Shown here: piece by piece, positions 37,002 through 46,148 of the stretch
Layout of the letters: each line of letters opens with the position of its first letter
How positions within the stretch are numbered: position 1 is the first letter of the stretch
Made by a program: the position numbers and the translations under genes
Notes under the pieces: generated by a model
What the model saw: the letters and a program-made list of their open reading frames with translations, nothing else
Databases searched by the model: none
Told to the model about the DNA's origin: nothing
Source: Agathobaculum massiliense
Lineage (GTDB): Bacteria; Bacillota; Clostridia; Oscillospirales; Butyricicoccaceae
Assembly: GCF_900291975.1 (NCBI RefSeq)
Contig: NZ_OMPN01000001.1
Location: forward strand, 2,957,501-3,021,500
DNA: 64,000 nt
Direction of reading: 5' to 3'

Positions 37002-37110
37002 ATACCAATACGGAGAAAAGCTTCGTTTCCGGAACTTTTCGAAGCGCGGGACGCATCCGCGCCCGGCACGGTGCGTCCGTTCGACCGGAAGCATGGTTCC
37101 GATCGGCTTT

Positions 37111-38496
37111 TTAGATGCTCTTTACCACTTTTTCCAGCACCTCGGATATCTTGGGACTACGCACCGAGATATCTGCCGCATGGTGGTAGACGGCCTTGCG
37201 CGCGTTATACAGGCGGCGCGTTTCGGCCTGCTTGTCAGGGCCGGCAAGCAGCGGGCGGGTGTTGGAATAGGAAAGGTTTTTCAGGATGCGGTAATAGGGA
37301 GTGTCCAGATGGATGAGCAGGCCGGTCTCTCGGACTGCTTTCACGTTTTCCGGCCGGAGCACCGCGCCACCACCGAGGGAAAGCACAATCCCTTCCCGCT
37401 GGGAAAGCTCCCTGATGTAGGCGCATTCCCGATCGCGGAAATACGCTTCCCCCTGTTCCGCAAAAATGTCGGGAATTTTTTTGCCCTCCCGCGCCTCTAA
37501 ATACTGATCCGCGTCGATAAATTCCAAACCGGTCAGACGGGCGAGTTTCCGGCCAATGGTGGTCTTGCCGCTGCCCATGAAGCCGCACAGCACGATGTTG
37601 CGCTTGCCGTGCTTTTCATGCAGGCGCTTGACCGCCATTTTGCCATAGGTGCGGCGCAGAATGGTTTCGCAGGCCTGCGGCTCGAACCGCACGCCCGACC
37701 AGACCGTCTGCGCGTAGGCCGCCTGCATGACCAGCATGAACAGACCGTCGCGCACGCGGGCCTTTTTGGGGTTGGCCAGCCGCATGGTGGCGGTTACAGG
37801 TGGGTTGTAAATCGCGTCGAACACATATTCGGCCTTGTGCGGCAGGTAGTGCAGGGGAGCGGCGTTTTCCCTGGGGTACATGCCGACCGGCGTGGAATTC
37901 AGGACGATCTGGATATCTCGGGGGATATGCCGGCGGTTATAGACCGCGATGTGTGCGCCGGGCACGGCCGCGCAGAGCTGCTGCCGCAGGGACTCCGCCT
38001 TGTCCAGGTTGCGGCCGGTGATGGTCAGGTACGCGCCCTGCGTCACACAGTGGTAGGCCATGACCGAAGCCGCGCCGCCATAGCCCAGCAGCAGGACCTT
38101 TTTCCCACGCAGTCTGATCCCATCCCTTGTAAGGGATTCGGCAAAGCCCAGGATATCCGTGTTGTAGCCAACCGCCTTCCCGTCCCGGAATGCCACGGTG
38201 TTGACCGAGTGCAGGTTGCGTGCGGCGGTGTCCACCTCGTCCAGCAGGGGGATGACCGCTTTTTTGTGCGGAATGGTGCAGTTGATGCCGCCCAGCCTGC
38301 GCTTTGCCAGCTCGAACGCTTCCGGCAGGTCTTCCGGCGGCACGGCGACGCCGATATAATCCGCGTCCTGGCCGGAGGCCGCGAACAGCTGTGCGTGCAG
38401 TTCCGGACTCATGGTATGGCCGAGCGGCCAGCCGAACAGCGCGTAGGTCGGCTTTTCCGGCTGGAACACGCGGAACTGTTCCATGGATAGCAGCAT
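37111..38496 (-). CDS. Shikimate dehydrogenase-shikimate kinase fusion
   Basis: The 461-residue protein joins two enzymes. Residues about 1-285 are AroE-like, with GWPLGHTMSPELH, NCTIPHKKAV (catalytic lysine) and GYGGAASVMAY (NADP turn). Residues about 297-461 are AroK-like, with Walker A GFMGSGKTTIGRK, FIDAD and LGGGAVLRPEN. Together they convert 3-dehydroshikimate to shikimate and then to shikimate 3-phosphate. The usual Firmicutes arrangement is two separate genes. It is the last gene of the aro operon. The start could be a few codons later (MEQFRVF, 38484). Confidence 0.93.
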   Translation of the reverse strand: MLLSMEQFRVFQPEKPTYALFGWPLGHTMSPELHAQLFAASGQDADYIGVAVPPEDLPEAFELAKRRLGGINCTIPHKKAVIPLLDEVDTAARNLHSVNTVAFRDGKAVGYNTDILGFAESLTRDGIRLRGKKVLLLGYGGAASVMAYHCVTQGAYLTITGRNLDKAESLRQQLCAAVPGAHIAVYNRRHIPRDIQIVLNSTPVGMYPRENAAPLHYLPHKAEYVFDAIYNPPVTATMRLANPKKARVRDGLFMLVMQAAYAQTVWSGVRFEPQACETILRRTYGKMAVKRLHEKHGKRNIVLCGFMGSGKTTIGRKLARLTGLEFIDADQYLEAREGKKIPDIFAEQGEAYFRDRECAYIRELSQREGIVLSLGGGAVLRPENVKAVRETGLLIHLDTPYYRILKNLSYSNTRPLLAGPDKQAETRRLYNARKAVYHHAADISVRSPKISEVLEKVVKSI

Positions 38497-38500
38497 GGTA

Positions 38501-39772
38501 TCAGCCCCCCAACCGTTCCAGTGTATGGAAAAAGTCGGGATAGGAGATCGCGACGACCTCCGGCTCGTCGATACGGCATGCGCTGCGCGCGGCGAGCGCC
38601 AGCACGGCGAGGCTCATGGCGATGCGGTGGTCCTTGTAGGTTTCAAAGGCGGCGCCGTGCGGACGCTTGCCGCCGCGGATAATCATGCCGTCGTCGGTTT
38701 CCTCTGCGTCCACGCCTGCCTTTTTCAGTTCGGTGACCATGGCGGCGATGCGGTTGGATTCCTTTACCTTGAGCTCCTGCGCATCGCGGATGACCGTCTC
38801 GCCCTCGGCGTAAGCCGCCGCGACCGCGATGACCGGAAGCTCGTCGATCAGGCGGGGGATGATCGAGCCGCCGATCTCCACACCGCGCAGCATACTATGT
38901 TTGACGGTTAAATCGCATACGGGTTCCGCGTCGTCGTGAAAATTCGATATGGAAATATCTGCCCCCATCTCGTGCAGCACGTCCAGAATGCCGGTGCGCG
39001 TCGGATTGACGCCAACGTTCCGGATCGTCAGCTCTGAGCCCTCGACGATCGCGCCCGCGACCAGGAAAAACGCCGCGGAAGAAATATCGCCCGGCACACG
39101 GATATCCACGGCGTACAGGTCCTCCGGCGGCTCGAGCGTGATAGTGCTGCCGTGTGTTTCGACCTCCACGCCCAAGGCGCGGAACATGCGCTCGGTATGG
39201 TCGCGCGAGGGCGCAGGCTCGATAACCGTGGTCTGCCCCTCGGCATAGAGGCCGGCAAGCAGAATGGCGCTTTTAAGCTGCGCGGAAGCGACCGGCAGGC
39301 GGTATTCGATGCCGTACAGTTCGCTTGGATACAGGGTGAGCGGGCAGTAATTGTCGTTTTTGCCTTCAATAGACGCGCCCATCTCGCGCAGCGGCTTGAT
39401 AACGCGGCCCATCGGGCGCTTCTGGATGGAGGCGTCACCGTTTAAGGTGGCGGTGAACGGCTGTCCGGCCAGGATGCCGCACAGCAGACGGGTGGTCGTA
39501 CCGGAGTTGCCGGTGTACAGCGTCTCCTCCGGCGCGCACAGGCCGTGTAGGCCCACGCCCTCCACGATGACCTCGCTGTCCGTGATCTCGATTTCCACGC
39601 CCATTTTGCGGAAGCAGTCGATGGTGGAAAGGCAGTCCTCGCCCATCAGAAAGCCGGTGATGTGGGTCGTGCCATTTGCCAGCGCGCCCAGCATGACCGC
39701 GCGGTGCGAAATGGATTTGTCGCCCGGCACGGTAATCTCGCCGCGCAGCGGGCCGCAGGGTTGGATTTGCAT
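38501..39772 (-). CDS. aroA: 3-phosphoshikimate 1-carboxyvinyltransferase (EPSP synthase)
   Basis: The 423-residue protein has the EPSP synthase motifs VPGDKSISHRAVMLGALA, GNSGTTTRLLCGIL and, near the end, KVKESNRIAAM. It joins phosphoenolpyruvate to shikimate 3-phosphate. The GNSGT motif, with Ser where glyphosate-sensitive enzymes have Ala (GNAGTA), puts it nearer class II-type enzymes. It ends 4 nt before the aroE/K gene. Confidence 0.95.
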   Translation of the reverse strand: MQIQPCGPLRGEITVPGDKSISHRAVMLGALANGTTHITGFLMGEDCLSTIDCFRKMGVEIEITDSEVIVEGVGLHGLCAPEETLYTGNSGTTTRLLCGILAGQPFTATLNGDASIQKRPMGRVIKPLREMGASIEGKNDNYCPLTLYPSELYGIEYRLPVASAQLKSAILLAGLYAEGQTTVIEPAPSRDHTERMFRALGVEVETHGSTITLEPPEDLYAVDIRVPGDISSAAFFLVAGAIVEGSELTIRNVGVNPTRTGILDVLHEMGADISISNFHDDAEPVCDLTVKHSMLRGVEIGGSIIPRLIDELPVIAVAAAYAEGETVIRDAQELKVKESNRIAAMVTELKKAGVDAEETDDGMIIRGGKRPHGAAFETYKDHRIAMSLAVLALAARSACRIDEPEVVAISYPDFFHTLERLGG

Positions 39773-39778
39773 TTGTTT

Positions 39779-40918
39779 TTACTCCTCCGTCGCATCGGAC
39801 ACCTGATAGCTGCCGATGACCTTGATGTAGGGAAGCTCCTCATGGAGCTGGTATAGCAGGGACTGTACAGCATGGTCACGCATATTGCCGGTGAAATCCA
39901 GATAGAACACATAGCACCAGGGGCTGTCTTTCAGAGGTCGGGAATAGATGCTGGTCATGTCGATGCCGTAGTGCGCAATCGTATCCAGCACGGTGTTGAG
40001 CGAGCCCGCGACATTCGGGATGTGGAACGCGATTTCGATACGGTTGTCCTCCGGCTGGCTGGTAAGCATCCGGCTGACTGCGATAAAGCGCGTTTCGTTG
40101 TGCTTGAGGTCGTTGATGCCTTCCTCCAGAATGTGCAGGCCGTACCGCTCGGCCGCTTCGCGTGAGCAGATGGCGGCAAGCCGCCTGTCGCCTTTATCGC
40201 GGACATTCTGCGCCGCGATCGCGGTATTGGCCACTTCGATCGCTTCAAGATTATGCGCGGCAATAAACGCGTGGCATTGGGGCAGGGCGTGCGGATGGGA
40301 GCATACGCTTTGAATATCCGCAAGCCGCGCGCCCGGCACTGCGGCCAGGCAATGCGAGATTTTCCGGATATACGAGCGGTTGATGCACAGGCCGTATTCC
40401 AGGAGCAGGTCGTAAACCTCGCTGACCGTGCCGGCGGTCGTGTTTTCGACTGGAACCACGCCCACATCCGCAGTGCCGTCGCGCACGGAGCGGAACACCT
40501 GCTCCCACGTCGGCACGTTGACCGGCTCGCACTGTGGGAACAGCGCGCGCGCCGCCAGCTCCTGGTATGCGCCCGGTACGCCCTGGTAGTAGACGGTTTT
40601 CGGGTCGAGCGCGGACCCCGCCGGATGGAACGGGAAACGCGCAGGCTCCTTCCGAAGCTGCTCGCTGTATTGATATTCGCGGCTCGCGCGGATCATGCTT
40701 TGCAGTAACGCGGTATATTTGAGCCGGATTTCCCCGTCCATACCCGCAGTGCGCTGTTCAATGATTTCCGCTTCCCGATCAGGCTTATAGACGCTGTCGT
40801 TCGTTTCGGCCTTGGCATGCGCCACCTCAAGCGCGAGCGACATGCGCTTGAGAAACAGCGCGCGCATCTGTTCATCCACCTCGTTGATCTCCCTGCGGAT
40901 TGCGGGTAATTCACGCAT
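39779..40918 (-). CDS. pheA: Bifunctional chorismate mutase/prephenate dehydratase (P-protein)
   Basis: The 379-residue protein has an AroQ chorismate mutase domain (1-85, IRREINEVDEQMRALFLKRM). A prephenate dehydratase domain follows (about 110-285, ending HNETRFIAVS with the catalytic Thr), then a C-terminal ACT domain (about 295-370, GSLNTVLDTIAHYGI and IYSRP). It makes phenylpyruvate from chorismate, and the ACT domain normally gives feedback inhibition by Phe. The ATG overlaps the aroC stop by 8 nt, which supports this start over a much longer frame. Its place in the operon agrees with Phe control by the T-box. Confidence 0.94.
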   Translation of the reverse strand: MRELPAIRREINEVDEQMRALFLKRMSLALEVAHAKAETNDSVYKPDREAEIIEQRTAGMDGEIRLKYTALLQSMIRASREYQYSEQLRKEPARFPFHPAGSALDPKTVYYQGVPGAYQELAARALFPQCEPVNVPTWEQVFRSVRDGTADVGVVPVENTTAGTVSEVYDLLLEYGLCINRSYIRKISHCLAAVPGARLADIQSVCSHPHALPQCHAFIAAHNLEAIEVANTAIAAQNVRDKGDRRLAAICSREAAERYGLHILEEGINDLKHNETRFIAVSRMLTSQPEDNRIEIAFHIPNVAGSLNTVLDTIAHYGIDMTSIYSRPLKDSPWCYVFYLDFTGNMRDHAVQSLLYQLHEELPYIKVIGSYQVSDATEE

Positions 40919-42002
40919 AGCCGTTCGCCTCCCGCAGCAGGTCTGCCAGCGCGACGGCGCACGCCGCCTCGACGACGGGCGCGGCGCGCGTGACGATGCA
41001 GGGATCGTGCCGCCCATGGATGGAAAGCGGCTCAACCCGGCCGGTCTGAAGATTGAGCGTCTGCTGTAACGAAGAGATGGAAGGGGTCGGCTTGATGCAC
41101 ACGCGGAACACGAGCGGCATGCCGTTGGTGATGCCGCCGTTGACACCGCCGTTGTTATTGGTTTCGGTTTTGACCGTGCCTGCCTCCTGATAGATGGCGT
41201 CGTTTGCGTGGGAACCGCGCAGCGCGGCAAAGGCAAAGCCCGCGCCGAACTCCACGCCCTTGACCGCGGGTACGCCGAACAACAGGGAGGACAGGCGGCC
41301 CTCCACCGTATCCAGCATGGGGCTGCCAAGTCCGGCGGGCAGGCCGGTGGCCGCGCATTCGATCACGCCGCCTACCGAATCCTGCGCTTCGCGCGCATCC
41401 TCGATCGCGGCGAGCATGGCGTCCAGCGCGCGCGGGTTATTGACCGGATAGTCGGCCTCCCGCAGCGCGTCAAGCTGCTCGGGACACACATCCACATCGT
41501 CGAACGGCATATCCTGAATCTGCGCGATGGACTGGATATGGGAGCCGACCGTCACGCCCTGCGTTTTCAGCCACAGCTTGCACATCGCACCCGCGAACAC
41601 AAGCGGCGCGGTCAGCCGGCCGGAAAAATGGCCGCCGCCGCGCGGGTCGTTGCAACCCTGATAGCGCACCATGCCGGTATAGTCCGCGTGGCCCGGGCGG
41701 GGCTGCGCGGACAGCGCGGCATAATCGCCCGAGCGCTGGTTGGTATTCTGGATAAGGGCGCAGAGAGGCGTGCCGGTGGTTTTGCCGTTGTAGACGCCGG
41801 ACTGGATAAGCGGCAGATCGGCCTCCCTGCGCTGGGTGGACTGCTTGTTGCGCCCGGGGGCGCGGCGCTCCATCTCGCGCAGGATAAAGGCTTCGTCATA
41901 TGCGACGCCAGACGGAAACCCGTCGATCACCACGCCGATGCCGGCCCCGTGCGATTCGCCGAAGAGCGATAGTTTGATGGCGTTTCCCCAAATGGAACCC
42001 AT
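40911..42002 (-). CDS. aroC: Chorismate synthase
   Basis: The 363-residue protein has the AroC motifs GESHGAGIGVVIDGFPSG, RPGHADYTG and the arginine/asparagine-rich FMN site (RDPRGGGHFSGR-type, here NDPRGGGHFSGR). It removes phosphate from EPSP to give chorismate and needs reduced FMN. It lies between aroB and pheA. Confidence 0.97.
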   Translation of the reverse strand: MGSIWGNAIKLSLFGESHGAGIGVVIDGFPSGVAYDEAFILREMERRAPGRNKQSTQRREADLPLIQSGVYNGKTTGTPLCALIQNTNQRSGDYAALSAQPRPGHADYTGMVRYQGCNDPRGGGHFSGRLTAPLVFAGAMCKLWLKTQGVTVGSHIQSIAQIQDMPFDDVDVCPEQLDALREADYPVNNPRALDAMLAAIEDAREAQDSVGGVIECAATGLPAGLGSPMLDTVEGRLSSLLFGVPAVKGVEFGAGFAFAALRGSHANDAIYQEAGTVKTETNNNGGVNGGITNGMPLVFRVCIKPTPSISSLQQTLNLQTGRVEPLSIHGRHDPCIVTRAAPVVEAACAVALADLLREANGYA

Positions 42003-42016
42003 TGGGCATTGCCTCC

Positions 42017-43057
42017 TTACAGTTTGAGAATGTATTTGTGCAGCGTTTCCACGTCGATCGGGGTGATCTCCGCGCGGCCCGCCTCGCGGACCAAGATGAA
42101 ATTGACCGTCGCGCCGAACTTCTTTTTATCCGACAGCAGGGCGGTGTAAATCGCCTCGCGGTCATAGGTCAGAGCGGTCGGCAGCCCGATGTGCTGCAAA
42201 AGCTTTGTGAGCGGCGCGGTCAGGTCCTGATTGCCAAGCAGGGCGCTCAGCCGCATGGCCGCAACCATACCGATGGCGACCGCCCTGCCGTGGGTCAGGT
42301 CGGTATAATGCCCGAGCTTCTCCGCCGCGTGGCCGATCGTATGGCCGAAGTTCAGAATCATGCGCAGGCCGGTATCGTGCTCATCGATCGCGACCACGTC
42401 GCGCTTGATCTTGACGCATTCGTAGATGATATCCCCGATGCGCGCCTTGTAATCCGGCAAGGCAACCAGGTCCAGAATGCCCTTATTGGCGATATAGCCG
42501 TATTTAACCACCTCGGCCATCCCGTCAGCGAAGGTCGCGTCCGGCAGGGTAACAAGCACCGCCGGATCGATCAGAACCAGGCGCGGCTGGTAAAACGCGC
42601 CGACCAGGTTTTTACCCTCCGCGAGGTCTACGCCGGTCTTGCCGCCGACCGAGGAATCCACCTGCGCGAGCAGGGTGGTTGGAATCTGGCACAGGGCTAG
42701 GCCGCGCAGGAAAGTTGCGGCGGCGAAGCCGGTGATATCGCCCACCACGCCGCCGCCAAGCGCGATAACAAGATCCTTGCGGGTCATGCCGGCGGCGAGC
42801 ATGTCATGATAGACGGTCTCGACCGTTGCCAGCCGCTTGTACTCCTCGCCCGCGGGGATGACCGTGTGGGAGACCGGAAAGGAAAATTGGCGTTCCAGCG
42901 CTTCCAGATACAGCGGCGCGACCGTCGAATCCGTGACGATATGCGCGCGGCTGGGGGAAAAAACATCGAGCATGGCCGCCGCCGCGCGGCCGAGCAGGCC
43001 GGTTTCAATATGGATATCGGACACGCCGTTCGTGCCCGTCAGGCTTAGGGTCTGCAC
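42017..43057 (-). CDS. aroB: 3-dehydroquinate synthase
   Basis: The 346-residue protein has the AroB motifs GGGVVGDITGFAAATFLRG, PTTLLAQVDSSVGGKTGV and FGHTIGHAAE, with metal-binding His and Glu residues. It closes DAHP to 3-dehydroquinate using NAD and a divalent metal. The start is taken as a GTG at 43057 because AAAGGAG lies at the right distance and the family N-terminus follows. The ATG at 43177 would add 40 unrelated residues. Confidence 0.94.
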   Translation of the reverse strand: MQTLSLTGTNGVSDIHIETGLLGRAAAAMLDVFSPSRAHIVTDSTVAPLYLEALERQFSFPVSHTVIPAGEEYKRLATVETVYHDMLAAGMTRKDLVIALGGGVVGDITGFAAATFLRGLALCQIPTTLLAQVDSSVGGKTGVDLAEGKNLVGAFYQPRLVLIDPAVLVTLPDATFADGMAEVVKYGYIANKGILDLVALPDYKARIGDIIYECVKIKRDVVAIDEHDTGLRMILNFGHTIGHAAEKLGHYTDLTHGRAVAIGMVAAMRLSALLGNQDLTAPLTKLLQHIGLPTALTYDREAIYTALLSDKKKFGATVNFILVREAGRAEITPIDVETLHKYILKL

Positions 43058-43223
43058 TACTGAAGCACTCCTTTGATGATAAACTGCACATTTGTACCGC
43101 GCCGTCAGGCGCATTTTTAAGATGGGAAATCGAGCGATGCGGCGCGCGAAGTCGCGCTTTGGACGCGCCCGCGGCAAAACCTCGTCACGTCCCCCTCGCC
43201 GGAAACGGCAGCTTCAAGCGAAA

Positions 43224-44240
43224 TCAGATTTCGCGCCCCACTGCCTGCGCCACCGCGCGCAGATTGGTCATGGTTTCGTGGAACGAATCGTAGGTGAGCG
43301 ACTGCGCGCCGTCTGACAGGGCGTGCGCGGGGTCGTTGTGAACCTCGATCATCAGTCCGTCCGCGCCCGCGGCGATCGCGGCCTTGGCCAGTGGCTCAAC
43401 CATCCAGTAGATGCCGCCCGCGTGGGACGGATCAACGATGACCGGCAGATGGCTCATGCGCTTGAGTACGGGCACCGCGGAGATATCCAGCGTGTTGCGG
43501 GTGTAGGTTTCGTAGGTGCGAATGCCGCGCTCGCACAGGATAACGTTTTCGTTGCCGCCTGCCATGATGTATTCGGCGGACATGAGGAATTCCTCCATCG
43601 TATTGGCGAAGCCGCGCTTGAGCAGCACGGGCTTTTTGGTCTGGCCCAGCTCCTTGAGCAGCTCGAAGTTCTGCATATTGCGCGCGCCCACCTGGAAGCA
43701 GTCGCATTTATCCAGGAACAGCTCGATATGCGCGGGGTTGGTGATCTCGGTCACGACCGGCAGGCCGGTCGCCTCATGCGCCTTGTGGAGCAGTTCGAGG
43801 CCTTCAGCCTTGAGGCCCTGGAACGAATACGGGGAGGAGCGCGGCTTCCACGCGCCGCCGCGCAGCACGGCGGCGCCGTCCGCTTGCACATGGCGCGCCA
43901 CGTCGATGATCTGCTCCTCGCTTTCGACCGAGCAGGGGCCGGCCATCACGACCAGCTTTTTACCGCCCACGACCACGCCCGGCGCGATCTCGACCTGGGA
44001 ATTATCCGGATGGAACTTGCGGTTGGCCAGCTTGAATGGCTCCTGCACCTTGATAATGTTTTCCACCTGGGGGTCGCGCAGCAGCGCGTCCTTATCCACC
44101 GCGCCCGTGTCGCCGACGAGACCGATGACGATCGTACCCGCGCCGTAGATCGGGTTGGCCTTGACATTCCAACGCTCGATGTGCCTGGAAAGCTCTTCAA
44201 CGTGTTCGCGGGTCGCACCCTGCTTCATAATGATAATCAT
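43224..44240 (-). CDS. aroF: 3-deoxy-7-phosphoheptulonate synthase (DAHP synthase), beta type
   Basis: The 338-residue protein has an N-terminal ferredoxin-like regulatory domain (about 1-70, MIIIMKQGATREHVEEL) and the DAHP synthase barrel, with VVMAGPCSVES, RGGAWKPRSSPYSFQG and PVIVDPSHAGG. It condenses PEP and erythrose 4-phosphate, the entry step to aromatic amino acids. The N-domain usually mediates inhibition by Phe or Tyr. ATG 44240 follows AAGGAGAG. It is the first gene after the T-box leader. Confidence 0.95.
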   Translation of the reverse strand: MIIIMKQGATREHVEELSRHIERWNVKANPIYGAGTIVIGLVGDTGAVDKDALLRDPQVENIIKVQEPFKLANRKFHPDNSQVEIAPGVVVGGKKLVVMAGPCSVESEEQIIDVARHVQADGAAVLRGGAWKPRSSPYSFQGLKAEGLELLHKAHEATGLPVVTEITNPAHIELFLDKCDCFQVGARNMQNFELLKELGQTKKPVLLKRGFANTMEEFLMSAEYIMAGGNENVILCERGIRTYETYTRNTLDISAVPVLKRMSHLPVIVDPSHAGGIYWMVEPLAKAAIAAGADGLMIEVHNDPAHALSDGAQSLTYDSFHETMTNLRAVAQAVGREI

Positions 44241-44300
44241 GTGTTTTCTCTCCTTGTCATATTGGGGGTGAATTGCGTTTGTCCGGCGGAGAAAAAGCAT

Positions 44301-44590
44301 AAAAAAAGCCTTTCATCCACAAAGAGGGACGAAAGACAAACATTCCGCGGTACCACCCACATTCGGCATGGAAACCATGCCGCACTTTTTCGGATACACA
44401 AAATATCCTATCCCTGTAACGGAGGAGTCCGTCGGCGCCTACTGCAAGGTTTTTTTCAGCGCCGCAGCTTAAGAGGGAACTTCATCGTGCCGGCGTCTGC
44501 GTCCGTTTCCAGTCATGCCGGACACTCCCTGAAAGCCGCACTTGGAACAACTACTTTCCTCTGTCATCGCTTTGTGCAATATTTGTACTT
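44301..44590 (-). promoter_or_regulatory. T-box leader controlling the aro operon, probable Phe specifier
   Basis: On the minus strand the leader contains the T-box sequence GGGTGGTACCGCGG (44358-44345). A terminator follows (CTTTCGTCC/GGATGAAAG, then seven T, 44335-44301). The stem I region has AGAGGAAAGTAG on its 5' side and GAAGTTCCCTCT on its 3' side. AGAGG pairs with CCTCT, leaving TTC (44479-44477) in the specifier loop after GAA, which reads as Phe. Uncharged tRNA-Phe should stabilise the antiterminator and switch on aroF-aroB-aroC-pheA-aroA-aroE/K. Confidence 0.92.
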
Positions 44591-44619
44591 ATTATATTAC
44601 CGATGCCTCGGGTTGTCAA
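44591..44619 (-). promoter_or_regulatory. Consensus sigma-A promoter of the aro operon
   Basis: Minus-strand TTGACA (44619-44614) and TATAAT (44596-44591) match the consensus fully and are 17 bp apart. Transcription would begin near 44584, giving the T-box leader. Confidence 0.9.
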
Positions 44620-44675
44620 TGCAAAAATTGTTACGGTTTTGTTTCATGAGGAATTGCGGTCAAGGGCGTCGGACA

Positions 44676-44705
44676 GTCATATTCCGCAGACGGCGCTCAT
44701 AGAGT
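44676..44705 (+). promoter_or_regulatory. SigE-type promoter of the spoIIIA operon
   Basis: GTCATATT (44676-44683), 14 bp, then CATAGAGT (44698-44705) fits the mother-cell sigma-E pattern (-35 like KMATATW, -10 like CATACANT). It lies 18 bp before spoIIIAA, an operon known to be SigE-controlled in Bacillus. Confidence 0.7.
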
Positions 44706-44722
44706 AGGACAGGTGATGCAAT

Positions 44723-45628
44723 ATGGAAGTGAAACAGGACAAAGCCTACCAGCAGGCGGCTGGATGCCTGCCGCCGCTTCGCGCGGCGCAGCTCGCGGCG
44801 CTGGAGGGGCAGGAGGAGGTCGAGGAGCTGCGGTTTCGGGCGGGACGGCCGCCGGCGGTCAAAACGGCCCGCGGCGAGCGGGAGCTGGAGCTTGCCGTCG
44901 TTACCGCGCAGGAGCTGCGGGAGATCCTCAGCCGCGCCGCGCGGTATTCGGTACATAGCTATACGGAAAGCTTGAAAAACGGGTTTGTTACGCTTACGGG
45001 TGGCCACCGGCTGGGTGTCTGCGGCACCGCAGCGGAGGAAAACGGAAAGGTCGTCGGCATACGCGGGCTGTCCTCCGTCAATCTGCGCATCGCGCGGCAG
45101 GCCTGGGGGGTGGATGCCGTGATCGCGCCCTGGGTTGGGGAGGGTGAGCCGCAATCCATGCTGCTGCTGTCGCCACCCGGCTTTGGGAAAACCACGCTGC
45201 TGCGGGAATGGGTGCGCGCGGTGTCGGACAAGGGGCATACGGTCGCTGTGGCGGATGAGCGCGGCGAGGTGGCGGCGCTGGCAGACGGCGTGCCGCAGTT
45301 CGCGATCGGGCGCTGTACTGATGTGTTGGAAAACTGCTCGAAAAAGCGGGCGGCGCTCATGCTGCTCAAAACCATGTCGCCCGCGCTGCTGGCGTTCGAC
45401 GAGATCACCGCGCCCGAGGATGTGGAGGCGGTTTCGCTTTGCGCGCACTGCGGCACGGCGGTACTCGCGACCGCGCACGCGGCGGGAACGGACGACCTGC
45501 GGCGCAGGCCGCTTTACCGCTCCCTGCTGGAACTGGGCGTTTTCAGGCGGGCGGTCGTGATCGGCCGGAGGGATGGAAAGCGGGAATACCGCATGGAACG
45601 ATTGGAGGAACGGACATGCTCAAGCTGA
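44723..45628 (+). CDS. spoIIIAA: Stage III sporulation protein AA
   Basis: The 301-residue protein is a secretion-type ATPase. It has the GxxxGKT P-loop in LLLSPPGFGKTTLLREW, VADERGE and the Walker B-like LLAFDEITAP. It powers or assembles the SpoIIIA-SpoIIQ channel between mother cell and forespore. Length matches the Bacillus homologue (about 307). It is first in an eight-gene operon and overlaps spoIIIAB by 13 nt. Confidence 0.95.
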   Translation: MEVKQDKAYQQAAGCLPPLRAAQLAALEGQEEVEELRFRAGRPPAVKTARGERELELAVVTAQELREILSRAARYSVHSYTESLKNGFVTLTGGHRLGVCGTAAEENGKVVGIRGLSSVNLRIARQAWGVDAVIAPWVGEGEPQSMLLLSPPGFGKTTLLREWVRAVSDKGHTVAVADERGEVAALADGVPQFAIGRCTDVLENCSKKRAALMLLKTMSPALLAFDEITAPEDVEAVSLCAHCGTAVLATAHAAGTDDLRRRPLYRSLLELGVFRRAVVIGRRDGKREYRMERLEERTCSS

Positions 45629-46134
45629 TAGGTGCGGTGATGATATTCGGCTCCTGCGCGGCGCTCGGATTGTCTGCCCGCCAGGGCCTGCGAAAGCGGG
45701 TTGCGGCGGCGGACGCGATGCTGATGGCTCTCTCGCTGATCAGCAGCGAGATATCCTGCCGCCGCGCGCCGCTGCCTGAGATCATCGGGACGCTGGCGGA
45801 AAACGAAAACCCGACCGTCCGGCTGGTGTTCGGCGGCCTTCAGCGCCGCTTGCGCGAGCAGAATGGGCTTTCGCTCAGCTATCTGTGGCGCGTCAATCTG
45901 CGGGACAACCGCGCGGAGGCTGGACTCGGCGCGCCGGAATGCGATATCCTCTGCGACGCCGCGAACTACCTGGGGCGCTACGACGCCGTCGAACAGGCGG
46001 CGGGGCTGGATCAGATTGGCCGGCGCCTGTCCGCCGCGCGCGCGGCGGCGGCCGAGGAACTGCAAAGCAAGGGGAATTTGTACCGCACCTGCGGCATCGC
46101 GCTCGGGATACTGGTCGTTTTGGTGCTGATCTGA
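45616..46134 (+). CDS. spoIIIAB: Stage III sporulation protein AB
   Basis: The 172-residue protein has a membrane segment at each end (about 1-20 and 155-172) and a helical middle, as in SpoIIIAB, which resembles type II secretion GspF. Phrases such as LISSEISCRRAPLPEI and YLGRYDAVEQ are family-typical. It belongs to the forespore channel. GGAGGAA lies just before its ATG. Confidence 0.93.
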   Translation: MLKLIGAVMIFGSCAALGLSARQGLRKRVAAADAMLMALSLISSEISCRRAPLPEIIGTLAENENPTVRLVFGGLQRRLREQNGLSLSYLWRVNLRDNRAEAGLGAPECDILCDAANYLGRYDAVEQAAGLDQIGRRLSAARAAAAEELQSKGNLYRTCGIALGILVVLVLI

Positions 46135-46148
46135 CAACGGAGGGAAGT

